From Methanobacteriota archaeon (lineage in GTDB: Archaea; Thermoplasmatota; Poseidoniia; Poseidoniales; Poseidoniaceae): DNA of 32,222 bases. The position numbers were made by a program, and so were the translations under genes. Position 1 is the stretch's first letter; each line of letters starts with the position of its first letter. The DNA lies in assembly GCA_002719815.1 (NCBI GenBank), contig PBET01000016.1:16514-48735 (forward strand), written 5' to 3'. Shown in pieces: positions 8,262 through 15,726 of this stretch. Under the pieces are notes generated by a model. That model had not been told where the DNA came from, did not search any database, and was given only the letters and a program-made list of their open reading frames with translations.

Positions 8262-9191
8262 TCACTCGTTTTCGAGGCTGTTCGCTGTTAGTAAATCCGA
8301 CTGAATAAAGATACCAGGGACTCCAGAGAGGATAACTGACATAGAAAGGGCTAACCCAGAAATTAAGCAGACGCTCTCATCGACGTTTAGGAGCGCTCCA
8401 GTGCCGACATAACTGGCTTCGCGCACCCCGATTCCCCCTACTGAAATAGGGAGAGTAGAGAACAAAGCAATCGCAGGTGTGACCAAGGCGATCATAAAAG
8501 CAGCATCCAATCCAGCTAGATCGTAAGCCACGATTACAGGGACGGATAGGGATACAATCTGAAACAAAACAGATAATCCAAACGCTCCCATGAGCATCTT
8601 GTAGTTGGCATACGTGCGAATATAGGTAAGTGTTCTATTGAATAATGCATTTTCATCCGTTGAATTAAGAACGAATTTCGAAAGCAAATAGAGAATACAG
8701 CCACTGACGAAGACAGCAGTTAACCAATGCCAAGGTAATGAAAAGGGTACGTCGAAAATGAAGACACAAACGGTCAAGAAAACAAGGCTGAAAAGTCCTA
8801 AAACCCTCTCCGTCGCAGCAACAAGAAACGATTCTGCTCGACTTGTTCTTGTTACAATTTTCATATGTTCAATTCTGAGTAAATCTCCTCCTATAGCAGA
8901 GGGCAGAAATATCGAACCATATGCAGACAAGGCGTATCCTTTGGTAGCATCAACAAGTGAAAGGTTTGCAATAGGACTGAAAGCAAGACTTGATCGCAAG
9001 CCTCCAAAGAATGGGCGTAGAACTGAAACGATTCCTATAGCTAGAAACGTCCCTATGCTTAGAGATGATGCTAGATAGGTTAAATCAGATATGTTGAGGA
9101 AATAGAACAATGCAACGAACGAAAGGAGTGGAAGTACCAAGACAATTGCAGTCCTGGTTCTCGCTTTCTCTGCATCAAACATAGTTCTCAT
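8262..9191 (-). CDS. Flippase-like membrane protein (lysylphosphatidylglycerol synthase TM domain / UPF0104 family)
   Basis: A 309-residue protein made almost entirely of membrane helices, with about eight segments. Family marks include RPFFGGLRSSLAFSPIANLSLVDATKGYALSAYG split across a loop, LPSAIGGDLLRIEHMK, and STLPISVGGIGVREASYVG near the C-terminus. These GG- and R-containing loops are typical of the AglD/MprF-N-terminal family of membrane proteins linked to lipid-bound substrate transfer. The gene is first in a two-gene minus-strand unit with the GT2 gene, so the pair may make and move a lipid-linked sugar. A second ATG (9182) is possible. Its promoter is shared divergently with the PhnD gene and holds an inverted repeat at 9225-9238. 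The transported molecule is unknown. Confidence 0.82.
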   Translation of the reverse strand: MRTMFDAEKARTRTAIVLVLPLLSFVALFYFLNISDLTYLASSLSIGTFLAIGIVSVLRPFFGGLRSSLAFSPIANLSLVDATKGYALSAYGSIFLPSAIGGDLLRIEHMKIVTRTSRAESFLVAATERVLGLFSLVFLTVCVFIFDVPFSLPWHWLTAVFVSGCILYLLSKFVLNSTDENALFNRTLTYIRTYANYKMLMGAFGLSVLFQIVSLSVPVIVAYDLAGLDAAFMIALVTPAIALFSTLPISVGGIGVREASYVGTGALLNVDESVCLISGLALSMSVILSGVPGIFIQSDLLTANSLENE

Positions 9192-9211
9192 TTAGACCGA
9201 CGAGCATGGAC

Positions 9212-9218
9212 TATATTT
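9212..9218 (+). promoter_or_regulatory. TATA-like box for the phosphonate-type transporter operon
   Basis: TATATTT sits 32-38 bases upstream of the ATG at 9250. A start of transcription about 25 bases downstream would fall near 9240 and leave a leader of about 10 bases. The inverted repeat at 9225-9238 lies between this box and the expected start site, a position suited to repression. Placement follows the general archaeal promoter layout and is inferred. Confidence 0.4.
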
Positions 9219-9224
9219 GTTTTT

Positions 9225-9238
9225 TTAGGGTGCCCTAA
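9225..9238. promoter_or_regulatory. Inverted repeat TTAGGG-TG-CCCTAA (candidate operator)
   Basis: This is a perfect 6-base inverted repeat with a 2-base spacer, in the 58-base divergent gap between the flippase-like gene and the PhnD gene. It shares the pattern TTAGG-N4-CCTAA with the repeat at 3502-3517. It lies just downstream of a TATA-like box, where a repressor would block initiation. The same regulator may therefore act at both promoters. No regulator gene is visible in the window. Confidence 0.5.
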
Positions 9239-9249
9239 CATTCATAACC

Positions 9250-11400
9250 ATGCTCTGTTTGGCCCGACGCATGAAGAAAGGTAGAAACACTGGAAATGCA
9301 TACAAAGCAATTGCTATGGTTACATTCATGTTGATGTTTTCATTCTCCGGTTGTATCGGAGAAGATTCCGACAAAACCAATGGCGCAACTGACATAAATG
9401 ACCAAGGACAAATTGATTCATTGGTTGTTGCATTCGAAGTAAAGGATACTTACACCAACATCGATGATAACCCGCAGAAATTTGCAGATTATCTTGAGGA
9501 GAAATTAGATGCTCCTGTAACCCTCTATCCAGTCGACGGCGAAGGGGCAGCCATTGAAGCATTGCGCTTCGGACATGCTGACCTAGCATTCATGGATGGT
9601 GGCTCGGCATGGATTGGCTGGCAACAATATGATCTGGCAGTACTTGCCTCAGAAACCAAACCAGACGGACGTCATTGGTATGGCGCTCGTGCCGTTGTTC
9701 GAGCAGGAAGCGATATTGCAGAAGCCCACCTTGATGACGATGTTTACACCGACCCATTCGCAACTTTCCAAGGCAAGACCCCTTGCCATACAGGATGGTT
9801 GAAATCTGCAGGAATGTTGTTGCCTATGGGCTATCTCATCGGTAACGGGTATGCCAATGTCATTGGCGACCCAAACACTGTAGAATCAATGCGAAATACG
9901 ATTTATGCATTCTTCAACGAAGACGCATCGATTCCAGAAGTAGGAGACACATACTACAGTTACAAAGGCGCTCTACGTTGTCTGTCAGAGGAACGAGGAG
10001 ACATAGCATTCGTCGCTGACACCACGCTTGATTACTACTGCGTTGATCGAGTCGAGAGCAATTCATGGTGTTTGGATGAATCCGAATACGTGGAACTACC
10101 GCTTTTCGGACGTGCTCCTGGTCACCCTGTAATGTACAATCCAGCAACAATGAGCGATGAAAAAGCAAGCATCGTCAAGAAAGTACTTATCGAGATGGAA
10201 GACGATGAGGTAGGGCAAGAGATTCTTGAAGACATTATCAACTCACCACAAGGCATCGTTGATGTAGGAACTACTGAAGACCACCTTGGGACCTACTCCG
10301 CCGCCATCCGAAACATCCCAGGCATACAAGCCTACTATGGTGGGAAATATGGTGTCGACACTGCAGTCTCTCCAACAAAGAACCCGATTATCATCGCATA
10401 TGAAGTCCGAGACACCTACGAAAACATCGATGCAAACCCACAACTTCTCGCAGATCGACTCGCTAAGAAACTCAATGTAAGTGTTGAGTTGTATGATGTT
10501 TCTTCAGAAGGAGCCATCATTGAAGCGCTTCGTTTCGGTCATGCAGATATCGGCTTTATGGACGGCGGTGCTGCATGGGTTGGCTGGAAGGAATACGGTT
10601 TGCAAGCACTTGCTGCAGATTTGAAACCAGACGGACGCTCATGGTACGGTGCGCAAGCATACGTCCGAGCTGACAGCGACATGGCACAAGCCTTCCTCGA
10701 CGACGATGATTCAACTGATCCGTTCGCATTGTTTGAGGGTAAAACTTCGTGTCATACTGGGTGGTTAAAATCTGCAGGTATGTTGTTGCCGATGGGTTAC
10801 CTCATCGGTAATGGTTATGCGGAGGTTGTTGGTGATCCGAACGATGTTGCCTCCCTAAGAGATACAATCTACAATTTCTTCAATGAAGATGCATCGATTC
10901 CAGACTCTGGTGACTTCTATTACAGCTATGAAGGCGCACTACGATGTCTCTCTGAAGACCGTGGTGATATCGCATTCATCGCAGATACGACATACGACTA
11001 CAATTGTGTTCAGAAGCAACGCAACTGGTGCTTAGAAAATGAAGACGGCTCCTCAGGATACGTTGCACTTCCATTGTTCGGAAAGGCTCCAAGTCACCCA
11101 ATCATGTACAATCCAGATACAATGGACATGTACACTAGAGCTGCGATTCTTACTGCACTCATGGATATGAATGGTGAAGAATGGATCGACGAAGGATCTG
11201 GTTACTGCTACAACTCACTGACTCGCGACGTTGACAACGAGATTCCACAAAACATGTGTGGCGACTCAATTCTCGATGAAGTCCTCAACACAGGTGGCCT
11301 CGTTGCAGTCAATACGCAAGAGCACATGGGTAGTTACTCTGATTCGATTTCAAATGTCCCAGGAATTGCAGCATACTTCGATGGAAAATACGATATCTGA
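9250..11400 (+). CDS. phnD: Lipoprotein with two tandem PhnD-like substrate-binding domains
   Basis: This extracytoplasmic binding protein is for a phosphonate/phosphate-type importer. A basic N-terminus and hydrophobic stretch end in the lipobox FSGC (Cys35 from the first ATG), followed by an acidic linker. Domain 1 covers about residues 57-375 and domain 2 about 379-716. They are clear duplicates: GFMDGGAAWVGW and AFMDGGSAWIGW, KPDGRHWYGA and KPDGRSWYGA, and CHTGWLKSAGMLLPMGYLIG appears in both. The matching positions are 966 bases apart. Each half keeps several cysteines, and domain 2 has an extra Cys-containing insert near residues 655-680. Usual PhnD proteins have one domain of about 300-340 residues. 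An ATG at 9271 gives a more typical signal peptide and may be the true start. One ATPase and one permease gene follow. The ligand is unproven. Confidence 0.9.
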   Translation: MLCLARRMKKGRNTGNAYKAIAMVTFMLMFSFSGCIGEDSDKTNGATDINDQGQIDSLVVAFEVKDTYTNIDDNPQKFADYLEEKLDAPVTLYPVDGEGAAIEALRFGHADLAFMDGGSAWIGWQQYDLAVLASETKPDGRHWYGARAVVRAGSDIAEAHLDDDVYTDPFATFQGKTPCHTGWLKSAGMLLPMGYLIGNGYANVIGDPNTVESMRNTIYAFFNEDASIPEVGDTYYSYKGALRCLSEERGDIAFVADTTLDYYCVDRVESNSWCLDESEYVELPLFGRAPGHPVMYNPATMSDEKASIVKKVLIEMEDDEVGQEILEDIINSPQGIVDVGTTEDHLGTYSAAIRNIPGIQAYYGGKYGVDTAVSPTKNPIIIAYEVRDTYENIDANPQLLADRLAKKLNVSVELYDVSSEGAIIEALRFGHADIGFMDGGAAWVGWKEYGLQALAADLKPDGRSWYGAQAYVRADSDMAQAFLDDDDSTDPFALFEGKTSCHTGWLKSAGMLLPMGYLIGNGYAEVVGDPNDVASLRDTIYNFFNEDASIPDSGDFYYSYEGALRCLSEDRGDIAFIADTTYDYNCVQKQRNWCLENEDGSSGYVALPLFGKAPSHPIMYNPDTMDMYTRAAILTALMDMNGEEWIDEGSGYCYNSLTRDVDNEIPQNMCGDSILDEVLNTGGLVAVNTQEHMGSYSDSISNVPGIAAYFDGKYDI

Positions 11401-11453
11401 TATCGTTTGCCTACAAACAGGTGAGAGTCCTGAATGGGCTTAGGGTGGTTGAT

Positions 11454-12131
11454 GTGGATGAGGACGATGCTGTTGGAGGCTATGACCTCTCAATAGGATA
11501 CGAACGCGATGCCGTCCTGCTAGAAGACATCAACATGTCACTAAAACCCGGTGAAATCGTTGCGGTCAATGGAGCCTCTGGAATTGGTAAAACAACGCTC
11601 TTGCGAACCTTTGCCGGCCTTCTTAATCCCCTTGAAGGCAAAGTTAGTATTTTTGGAAAGACAAAAGCAGACCGCGGAGAAGTGGGCTACATACCGCAAC
11701 GTTTGGGATTGATACGACATGCGAGCGTTCATCACAACGTAATGATGGGTGCAAAAGCAGGCCACACCTCTGCATGGTTTCCGTTTTCGAAGGTATGTAA
11801 GCATCACACGCTTGAGGCTATCGATTCTGTGGGATTAATGCACAAACTCCGAACCCCGATCCGAAAACTTTCCGGAGGACAGCAACGTCGTGTTGCTGTC
11901 GCAAGAACACTTGCCCAGAAACCTCGATTGATATTAGCGGATGAATTCTTATCTGAACTTGACGAAGAAACCCTGAGCATGGTGATGCAAAAGGTTCTGG
12001 ATTATGTCAAAGAGAATAATGCAATCATGATTCTCGTCGAGCACGATTTTGAACGAGCAATGCAGATGGCAGATCGTTTGTTTACGGCCGTCGATGGCAA
12101 ACTGGTTGAAATCGGAGCAAATGGGGCGTGA
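11454..12131 (+). CDS. phnC: Phosphonate/phosphate-type ABC transporter ATPase
   Basis: The motor subunit of the importer, located on the cytoplasmic face. Walker A is GASGIGKTT, the Q-loop region is VGYIPQRLGLI, the signature is LSGGQQRRV, Walker B ends in LILADE, and the H-loop is LVEHD. The residue after the Walker B Glu is Phe (DEFLSELD), where most ABC ATPases have Pro. The D-loop is otherwise recognisable. The open frame reaches back to a GTG at 11421, but a GTG at 11454 is preceded by GGTGG at 11443-11447 with good spacing; the true start is uncertain. The gene lies 53 bases after the PhnD gene, and its end overlaps the permease gene by 11 bases, so all three form one operon. Confidence 0.85.
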   Translation: MDEDDAVGGYDLSIGYERDAVLLEDINMSLKPGEIVAVNGASGIGKTTLLRTFAGLLNPLEGKVSIFGKTKADRGEVGYIPQRLGLIRHASVHHNVMMGAKAGHTSAWFPFSKVCKHHTLEAIDSVGLMHKLRTPIRKLSGGQQRRVAVARTLAQKPRLILADEFLSELDEETLSMVMQKVLDYVKENNAIMILVEHDFERAMQMADRLFTAVDGKLVEIGANGA

Positions 12132-13095
12132 TACATTGTCAAAGTTGCCCACAAGCGTTGAGTTGGAAGAGAAAACCAACCATCTGCAGAATGCATGGTT
12201 CCAATGGCGTTATCCCATGATTTTATTCTCATTGTTTGTTTTTGCAATAGGCGTTACACACTCAACAATCGAAGGGAATTGGCAGAAATTGTTTGAAAGC
12301 CCAAAAAACATTGTTACCTTCTTTAGCGAGTCATTATGGCCACCGGATTGGTCTGTTATTGAGCCTCAGGCATACCCCGTTTGCGAGGAGCCAAAATATC
12401 TCGATTTTACTTGCTCTACAGCGTGGATAGGAGTTCTTGAAACCTTGAAAATAGCTTTTGTTGCAACGATATTTGGGATGGTCATATCGTATCCCCTCGC
12501 AATACTTGCTGCTGAAAATCTTAGCCCAGGTTGGATTTCATACCCTGCACGAACCTTCCTTGCAGCTTTTCGAAGTCTTCCGAGTATCCTATGGGCGATA
12601 TTGTTCGTAATCATGGTCGGTTTAGGTCCGATGGCGGGTATTTTGGCCATGACCCTATACACCGTTGGTTACCTTGGAAAATTGCAGTATGAGGCAATCG
12701 AAGGTGTCGCAAAACCACAACTTGACGCATCCCGGGCCATGGGACATGGTTGGTTTGAGCGCTCGTTCGGCGTTGTCCTTCCAGAATCCGCAAACAATCT
12801 TATCTCGCAAGCTATTTTCATGTTTGAATATAATTTCAGACATGGAACAGTCATTGGGATTGTCGGCGCTGGAGGAATTGGATATTACATCAATTTGTAC
12901 CTGAAATTCTTGCAATATGACAAGGTGTTTGCCTATGTAATCATAATTTTCATTGTTGTAATACTCCTTGATCTATTGTCGAAGTTAGTACGTTCGTTTT
13001 TCAAAGACGACAAGCAACAAAACAGACCCCCATGGTGGACCGGCCTGTTTTTACCAGCAGGATGGACAAAAAACTTACTGAGAAAAGAAGATTAG
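12121..13095 (+). CDS. phnE: Phosphonate/phosphate-type ABC transporter permease
   Basis: The membrane channel subunit, about 324 residues. Hydrophobic helices appear near residues 31-47, 112-135, 148-195, 250-270 and 280-300. The cytoplasmic coupling loop with the EAA-type pattern is seen in YEAIEGVAKPQLDASRAMG, followed by VVLPES and IGIVGAGGIGYYI, which match PhnE-family permeases. The frame is open upstream to 12049, deep inside phnC. The ATG at 12121 is preferred because GGAG lies just ahead and the start overlaps the phnC stop in the usual coupled way. A single permease gene implies a homodimeric channel serving the double-domain binding protein. The stop codon overlaps that of the convergent small gene at 13092. 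No phosphonate-degrading genes are near, so phosphate, phosphite or an ester are alternative cargoes. Confidence 0.88.
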   Translation: MGRDTLSKLPTSVELEEKTNHLQNAWFQWRYPMILFSLFVFAIGVTHSTIEGNWQKLFESPKNIVTFFSESLWPPDWSVIEPQAYPVCEEPKYLDFTCSTAWIGVLETLKIAFVATIFGMVISYPLAILAAENLSPGWISYPARTFLAAFRSLPSILWAILFVIMVGLGPMAGILAMTLYTVGYLGKLQYEAIEGVAKPQLDASRAMGHGWFERSFGVVLPESANNLISQAIFMFEYNFRHGTVIGIVGAGGIGYYINLYLKFLQYDKVFAYVIIIFIVVILLDLLSKLVRSFFKDDKQQNRPPWWTGLFLPAGWTKNLLRKED

Positions 13096-13343
13096 TCCGC
13101 AGCGATGTGTAGTGCGCCATTCTTGTAGAATACTTGAATGCGTTGAGGAACCTTCCGAGTTAATGCAGCCACAGCTTCGTAAATGGCTTCCTCTTCTACA
13201 TAGAACTGCTTCGCAGCCTTTTGCGTTGACCAAGGTTCGACATGGAAGTTGTTTTCTACCAACCAATCAAGGAGTCCTGCTTCAAAATCGGTTAAATCAG
13301 TAGAGTTATCCTCTGCCATGTTGAGAGGATATCGTCCCTCCAT
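13092..13343 (-). CDS. Small conserved-looking protein of unknown function, possible winged helix
   Basis: I do not recognise this protein of 83 residues (or 75 from the internal ATG at 13319, which begins MAEDNSTDL). The pattern of helix-forming segments (TDFEAGLLDWLVENN, STQKAAKQF, EEEAIYEAVAALTRKV) followed by a strand pair (RIQVFYKNGALHI) would fit a small winged helix-turn-helix fold, but this is only a reading of the residue pattern. It follows gpsA on the same strand after a 15-base gap, so it is probably co-transcribed. It overlaps the phnE stop by 4 bases. Codon use looks like that of the neighbouring genes, which supports a real gene despite its size. Confidence 0.6.
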   Translation of the reverse strand: MEGRYPLNMAEDNSTDLTDFEAGLLDWLVENNFHVEPWSTQKAAKQFYVEEEAIYEAVAALTRKVPQRIQVFYKNGALHIAAD

Positions 13344-13358
13344 ATGAGGAAATCGGCC

Positions 13359-14354
13359 TTATCCTAAGAGGACCATGCGTCGACAACACTCTTCTGCTTC
13401 GATATCTCCATCGAGCAATGTATTGAGTGCTTTTGTAAAGGGAATATCGATGCCTTGGTCGATGGCTCGATCGCGGAACATTCTCGCAGCACGTACACCT
13501 TCTGCAACCATGGTCATCTCTTCAAGCGCCTCTTCCAAGGTCTTTCCAGTACCGAGTTTTTCGCCCATGGTTCGATTGCGTCCAAAGGGGGAGGTCGAGG
13601 TCACGTAAAGATCGCCAAGGCCTGCTGGGCCGAAGGCAACTTCTGCTCGCGCACCTAACAGCGGTAAGAGAATGCATCCTTCTTTGAAACCTGCACTGAA
13701 AATCGCCGCTTTGAGATTATCTCCGCCGAGCGTCCCGATGGTCTTCAATCCATCAACAAGCCCACAAGCAAGTGCAACCACGTTCTTGAACGCACCCCAC
13801 AATTCAGCACCTTCTGGATCTGAAGCAGCATGGAGGAGTAGCGTCGGTGTTGACAGTGTTTGAGCAAGACGCTCAGCAACGGAGATGTCTTCGGATGCAA
13901 CCAAGGCTGTTGTCATGACGCCGCCAGCTGCTTCGGGTGCAATTGTTGGTCCAGTAAGAACAGCCAATGGGTTGGAACAATCCGCATTCCGAAGCGCCTC
14001 GTGAATGGCTTGTGAAATTAAGCGTTTACCAGGAGCAAGACCTTTTGCTAAATCCAAGAGGACATGACCAGGACGAAGATAGGGAATGATGTCATCGACA
14101 ACATTCAATATGACCGATGATGGAATTGCTAAGACCACAATTTCGACACCATCGAGTGCTTCCTCAAGGTGCATGGTCGCTTCCAAACCTTCAACCGATT
14201 GTTGAGGCAGATATTTTCGATTAATGCCATCCATTGTAATCGATTCGTAGACTTCTTGCTCAATTGTCCATCCTTTGACATGATGGCCTTCAAGGAGCCA
14301 CAGACGTGCAATCGCTGTCCCCCAATTTCCCAATCCCAACACTGCGATATGTGC
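13359..14354 (-). CDS. gpsA: NAD(P)-dependent glycerol-3-phosphate dehydrogenase
   Basis: The enzyme reduces dihydroxyacetone phosphate to sn-glycerol-3-phosphate, the backbone of bacterial-type phospholipids. Motifs seen are the N-terminal dinucleotide loop IAVLGLGNWGTAIARLW, VVLAIPSSV, LTGPTIAPEAAGG, the catalytic Lys in AFKNVVALACGLVDG, GGDNLKAAIF, and AGLGDLYVTSTSPFGRNR. All are hallmarks of GpsA. The ATG at 14354 gives about 331 residues, the usual length; an upstream start at 14393 would add 13 residues with no family resemblance. In archaea the expected lipid enzyme is glycerol-1-phosphate dehydrogenase, so GpsA here matters for membrane chemistry or glycerol metabolism. An aquaporin gene lies 11 kb away. 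The gene probably shares a transcript with the small gene at 13092. Confidence 0.93.
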   Translation of the reverse strand, partial: AHIAVLGLGNWGTAIARLWLLEGHHVKGWTIEQEVYESITMDGINRKYLPQQSVEGLEATMHLEEALDGVEIVVLAIPSSVILNVVDDIIPYLRPGHVLLDLAKGLAPGKRLISQAIHEALRNADCSNPLAVLTGPTIAPEAAGGVMTTALVASEDISVAERLAQTLSTPTLLLHAASDPEGAELWGAFKNVVALACGLVDGLKTIGTLGGDNLKAAIFSAGFKEGCILLPLLGARAEVAFGPAGLGDLYVTSTSPFGRNRTMGEKLGTGKTLEEALEEMTMVAEGVRAARMFRDRAIDQGIDIPFTKALNTLLDGDIEAEECCRRMVLLG

Positions 14355-14447
14355 CATGACAAGGGACTTCGAACTCTTTGTCCTTATGTGCATTCCCTAT
14401 AGGATGGACAAAAACCAACAATTTGTGATGGAAAATGAATCACCGAA

Positions 14448-15602
14448 TCAGAACAGATCATCATCGTCTTCTTCATCAAAGGAGAACATGTCTTCATCTT
14501 CTTCCTTTTTCTTTTTGGAAGGCGCCTTTTTCTTAGGTTTCTCTTTCTCCTCTTTGACCGGTTCTGGCTTTGCCTCCTCAGCAGGCTCCTCTTCTTGGGT
14601 GCCTTGTGTGCGAAGTTTGGCCATTTCCTCTTCTTTGCGACGAAGATCTTCAACGCTGGTACCCGTTTGAGCAGCAAGTGCTCGTCGACGGTCTTCTCGT
14701 GCTTTGCGTTCAAGTTGCTTGTGCTTGGCTTTGTCGATGTTCTGCAACATGTACATTGCATCGTGCTCCAACAATGGAGAGTCTGAGATGAGTGTGATGT
14801 CCAACCATCCACCATCTTCAACAATGAATTCAGCCAATGGTTCAAAATTCAAATCGGACTTCTTGATTTGCGTGTAATGCATGGCGTTGCCAGTACGATG
14901 TTCAACACCCGAAAAGTGGCAGTAGAATTCCTTTGTTCCAATTGATTCGCGAACCATGTCAAACAATTCACCATAGTCTTCGGACGTCTTCATTCGGCCA
15001 TGGCCACGAGCGTGAATGTGAGCAATGTTGAGAACTGGAATGGTTCCCTCGACGTGATTCACCACTTCGATGACCTCTTCGAGGCTTCCCCACAATTCCT
15101 GTCGTCCAGAGGTTTCGACACCGACCTTGGATGGCGTGCCGTTCTTGATCCATGGAAAAACGGGGAATTCATCCTCATCATCATGCCAAATCTCGTGGAC
15201 ACGATCAACGATGCTCGAGAAGATGTTGGCAACTTGCTCATTTGCAACAGTGCCTCTGCCAAATTCGCCGTAGTGGCCAGTATGGAGGGTGATGTGGCGT
15301 GCATTAATTGTTCGAGCAGCTTGGAGTGTTGCTTCGATTTTCGCCAGTGAACGACCACGTTCGACACGATTGCCCAGTAGTTCAGAATAGTATGGGCCAT
15401 GAATGTTCATTTCAAAATCCGCTTTGTTAGCGAGAACACCTGCTTGCCAGTACTGCTCAAAGTGCTGCGGCTGAATCAATCGCACGGTTTGTGCTTCCAT
15501 CGTCTCAAGTCCGAGAGCGATAATATCGTCCATTCCTTCGACGATCGTTCGCCCTTTACAGGACAAAGGTACGCCAGCAGGACCAAGTTTCACACCCATC
15601 AT
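14448..15602 (-). CDS. Endonuclease IV-like TIM-barrel protein with long charged C-terminal tail
   Basis: The first ~285 residues form an AP-endonuclease-2/xylose-isomerase-type TIM barrel. Probable zinc ligands are in NIHGPYY, LHTGHYGEF, VGVETSG, AHIHARGHGRM and CHFSGVEHR, which broadly follow the His/Glu/His pattern of Nfo. The family nicks DNA at abasic sites during base-excision repair. The last ~100 residues are different: a helical Arg/Lys/Glu-rich segment (KHKQLERKAREDRRRAL), then a Lys-Pro-Glu tract, and an end dominated by Asp and Glu with two Phe. Such a tail is unusual for Nfo and may bind a partner, as acidic or PIP-like ends do, though no PIP box is seen. The ATG at 15602 follows GGGGGTGG. 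The gene is divergent from ribB. Activity is inferred. Confidence 0.8.
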   Translation of the reverse strand: MMGVKLGPAGVPLSCKGRTIVEGMDDIIALGLETMEAQTVRLIQPQHFEQYWQAGVLANKADFEMNIHGPYYSELLGNRVERGRSLAKIEATLQAARTINARHITLHTGHYGEFGRGTVANEQVANIFSSIVDRVHEIWHDDEDEFPVFPWIKNGTPSKVGVETSGRQELWGSLEEVIEVVNHVEGTIPVLNIAHIHARGHGRMKTSEDYGELFDMVRESIGTKEFYCHFSGVEHRTGNAMHYTQIKKSDLNFEPLAEFIVEDGGWLDITLISDSPLLEHDAMYMLQNIDKAKHKQLERKAREDRRRALAAQTGTSVEDLRRKEEEMAKLRTQGTQEEEPAEEAKPEPVKEEKEKPKKKAPSKKKKEEDEDMFSFDEEDDDDLF

Positions 15603-15673
15603 TCCACCCCCGCGAATACAAGCCAAGCAGTTCCCTACATTAACCCCTTTCCGTCAATCGTTTGCCGGATATC

Positions 15674-15690
15674 TGTACACATTGTACAAT
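15674..15690. promoter_or_regulatory. Inverted repeat upstream of the riboflavin operon
   Basis: TGTAC-ACATT-GTACA is a perfect 5-base inverted repeat, and the overlapping ATTGTACAAT (15681-15690) is itself a 10-base palindrome. It lies 37 to 53 bases before the ribB ATG, in the divergent gap with the endonuclease IV-like gene. A GGATATC sequence at about 15668-15674 could be the TATA element for ribB. A site for an archaeal riboflavin regulator such as RbkR is possible, but I cannot match it to a known consensus. Confidence 0.4.
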
Positions 15691-15726
15691 ACGACGGTTC
15701 ATGAAGGTGAAACGAAACGATTGCAT

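Noticed and set aside
9250-11400. The PhnD double gene as an assembly artefact (misjoined repeat)
   Set aside because: The two halves differ at many positions throughout, including different inserts and linkers, and form one uninterrupted frame, so this is a genuine diverged duplication and not a copied read.
9250-13095. A phosphonate degradation cluster
   Set aside because: Only the transporter is present. No C-P lyase, phosphonatase or PhnY/PhnZ-type gene occurs in the window, so the transporter cannot be assigned to phosphonate use with certainty.
14384-14845. Long open frame rich in Lys/Arg on the minus strand
   Set aside because: It is an out-of-frame reading of the repetitive, charged tail of the endonuclease IV-like gene and has no independent start or motif support.
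15603-15726. FMN riboswitch ahead of ribB
   Set aside because: The gap is only 124 bases and is shared with a divergent gene. The multi-stem RFN layout cannot be seen, and such riboswitches are typical of bacteria.
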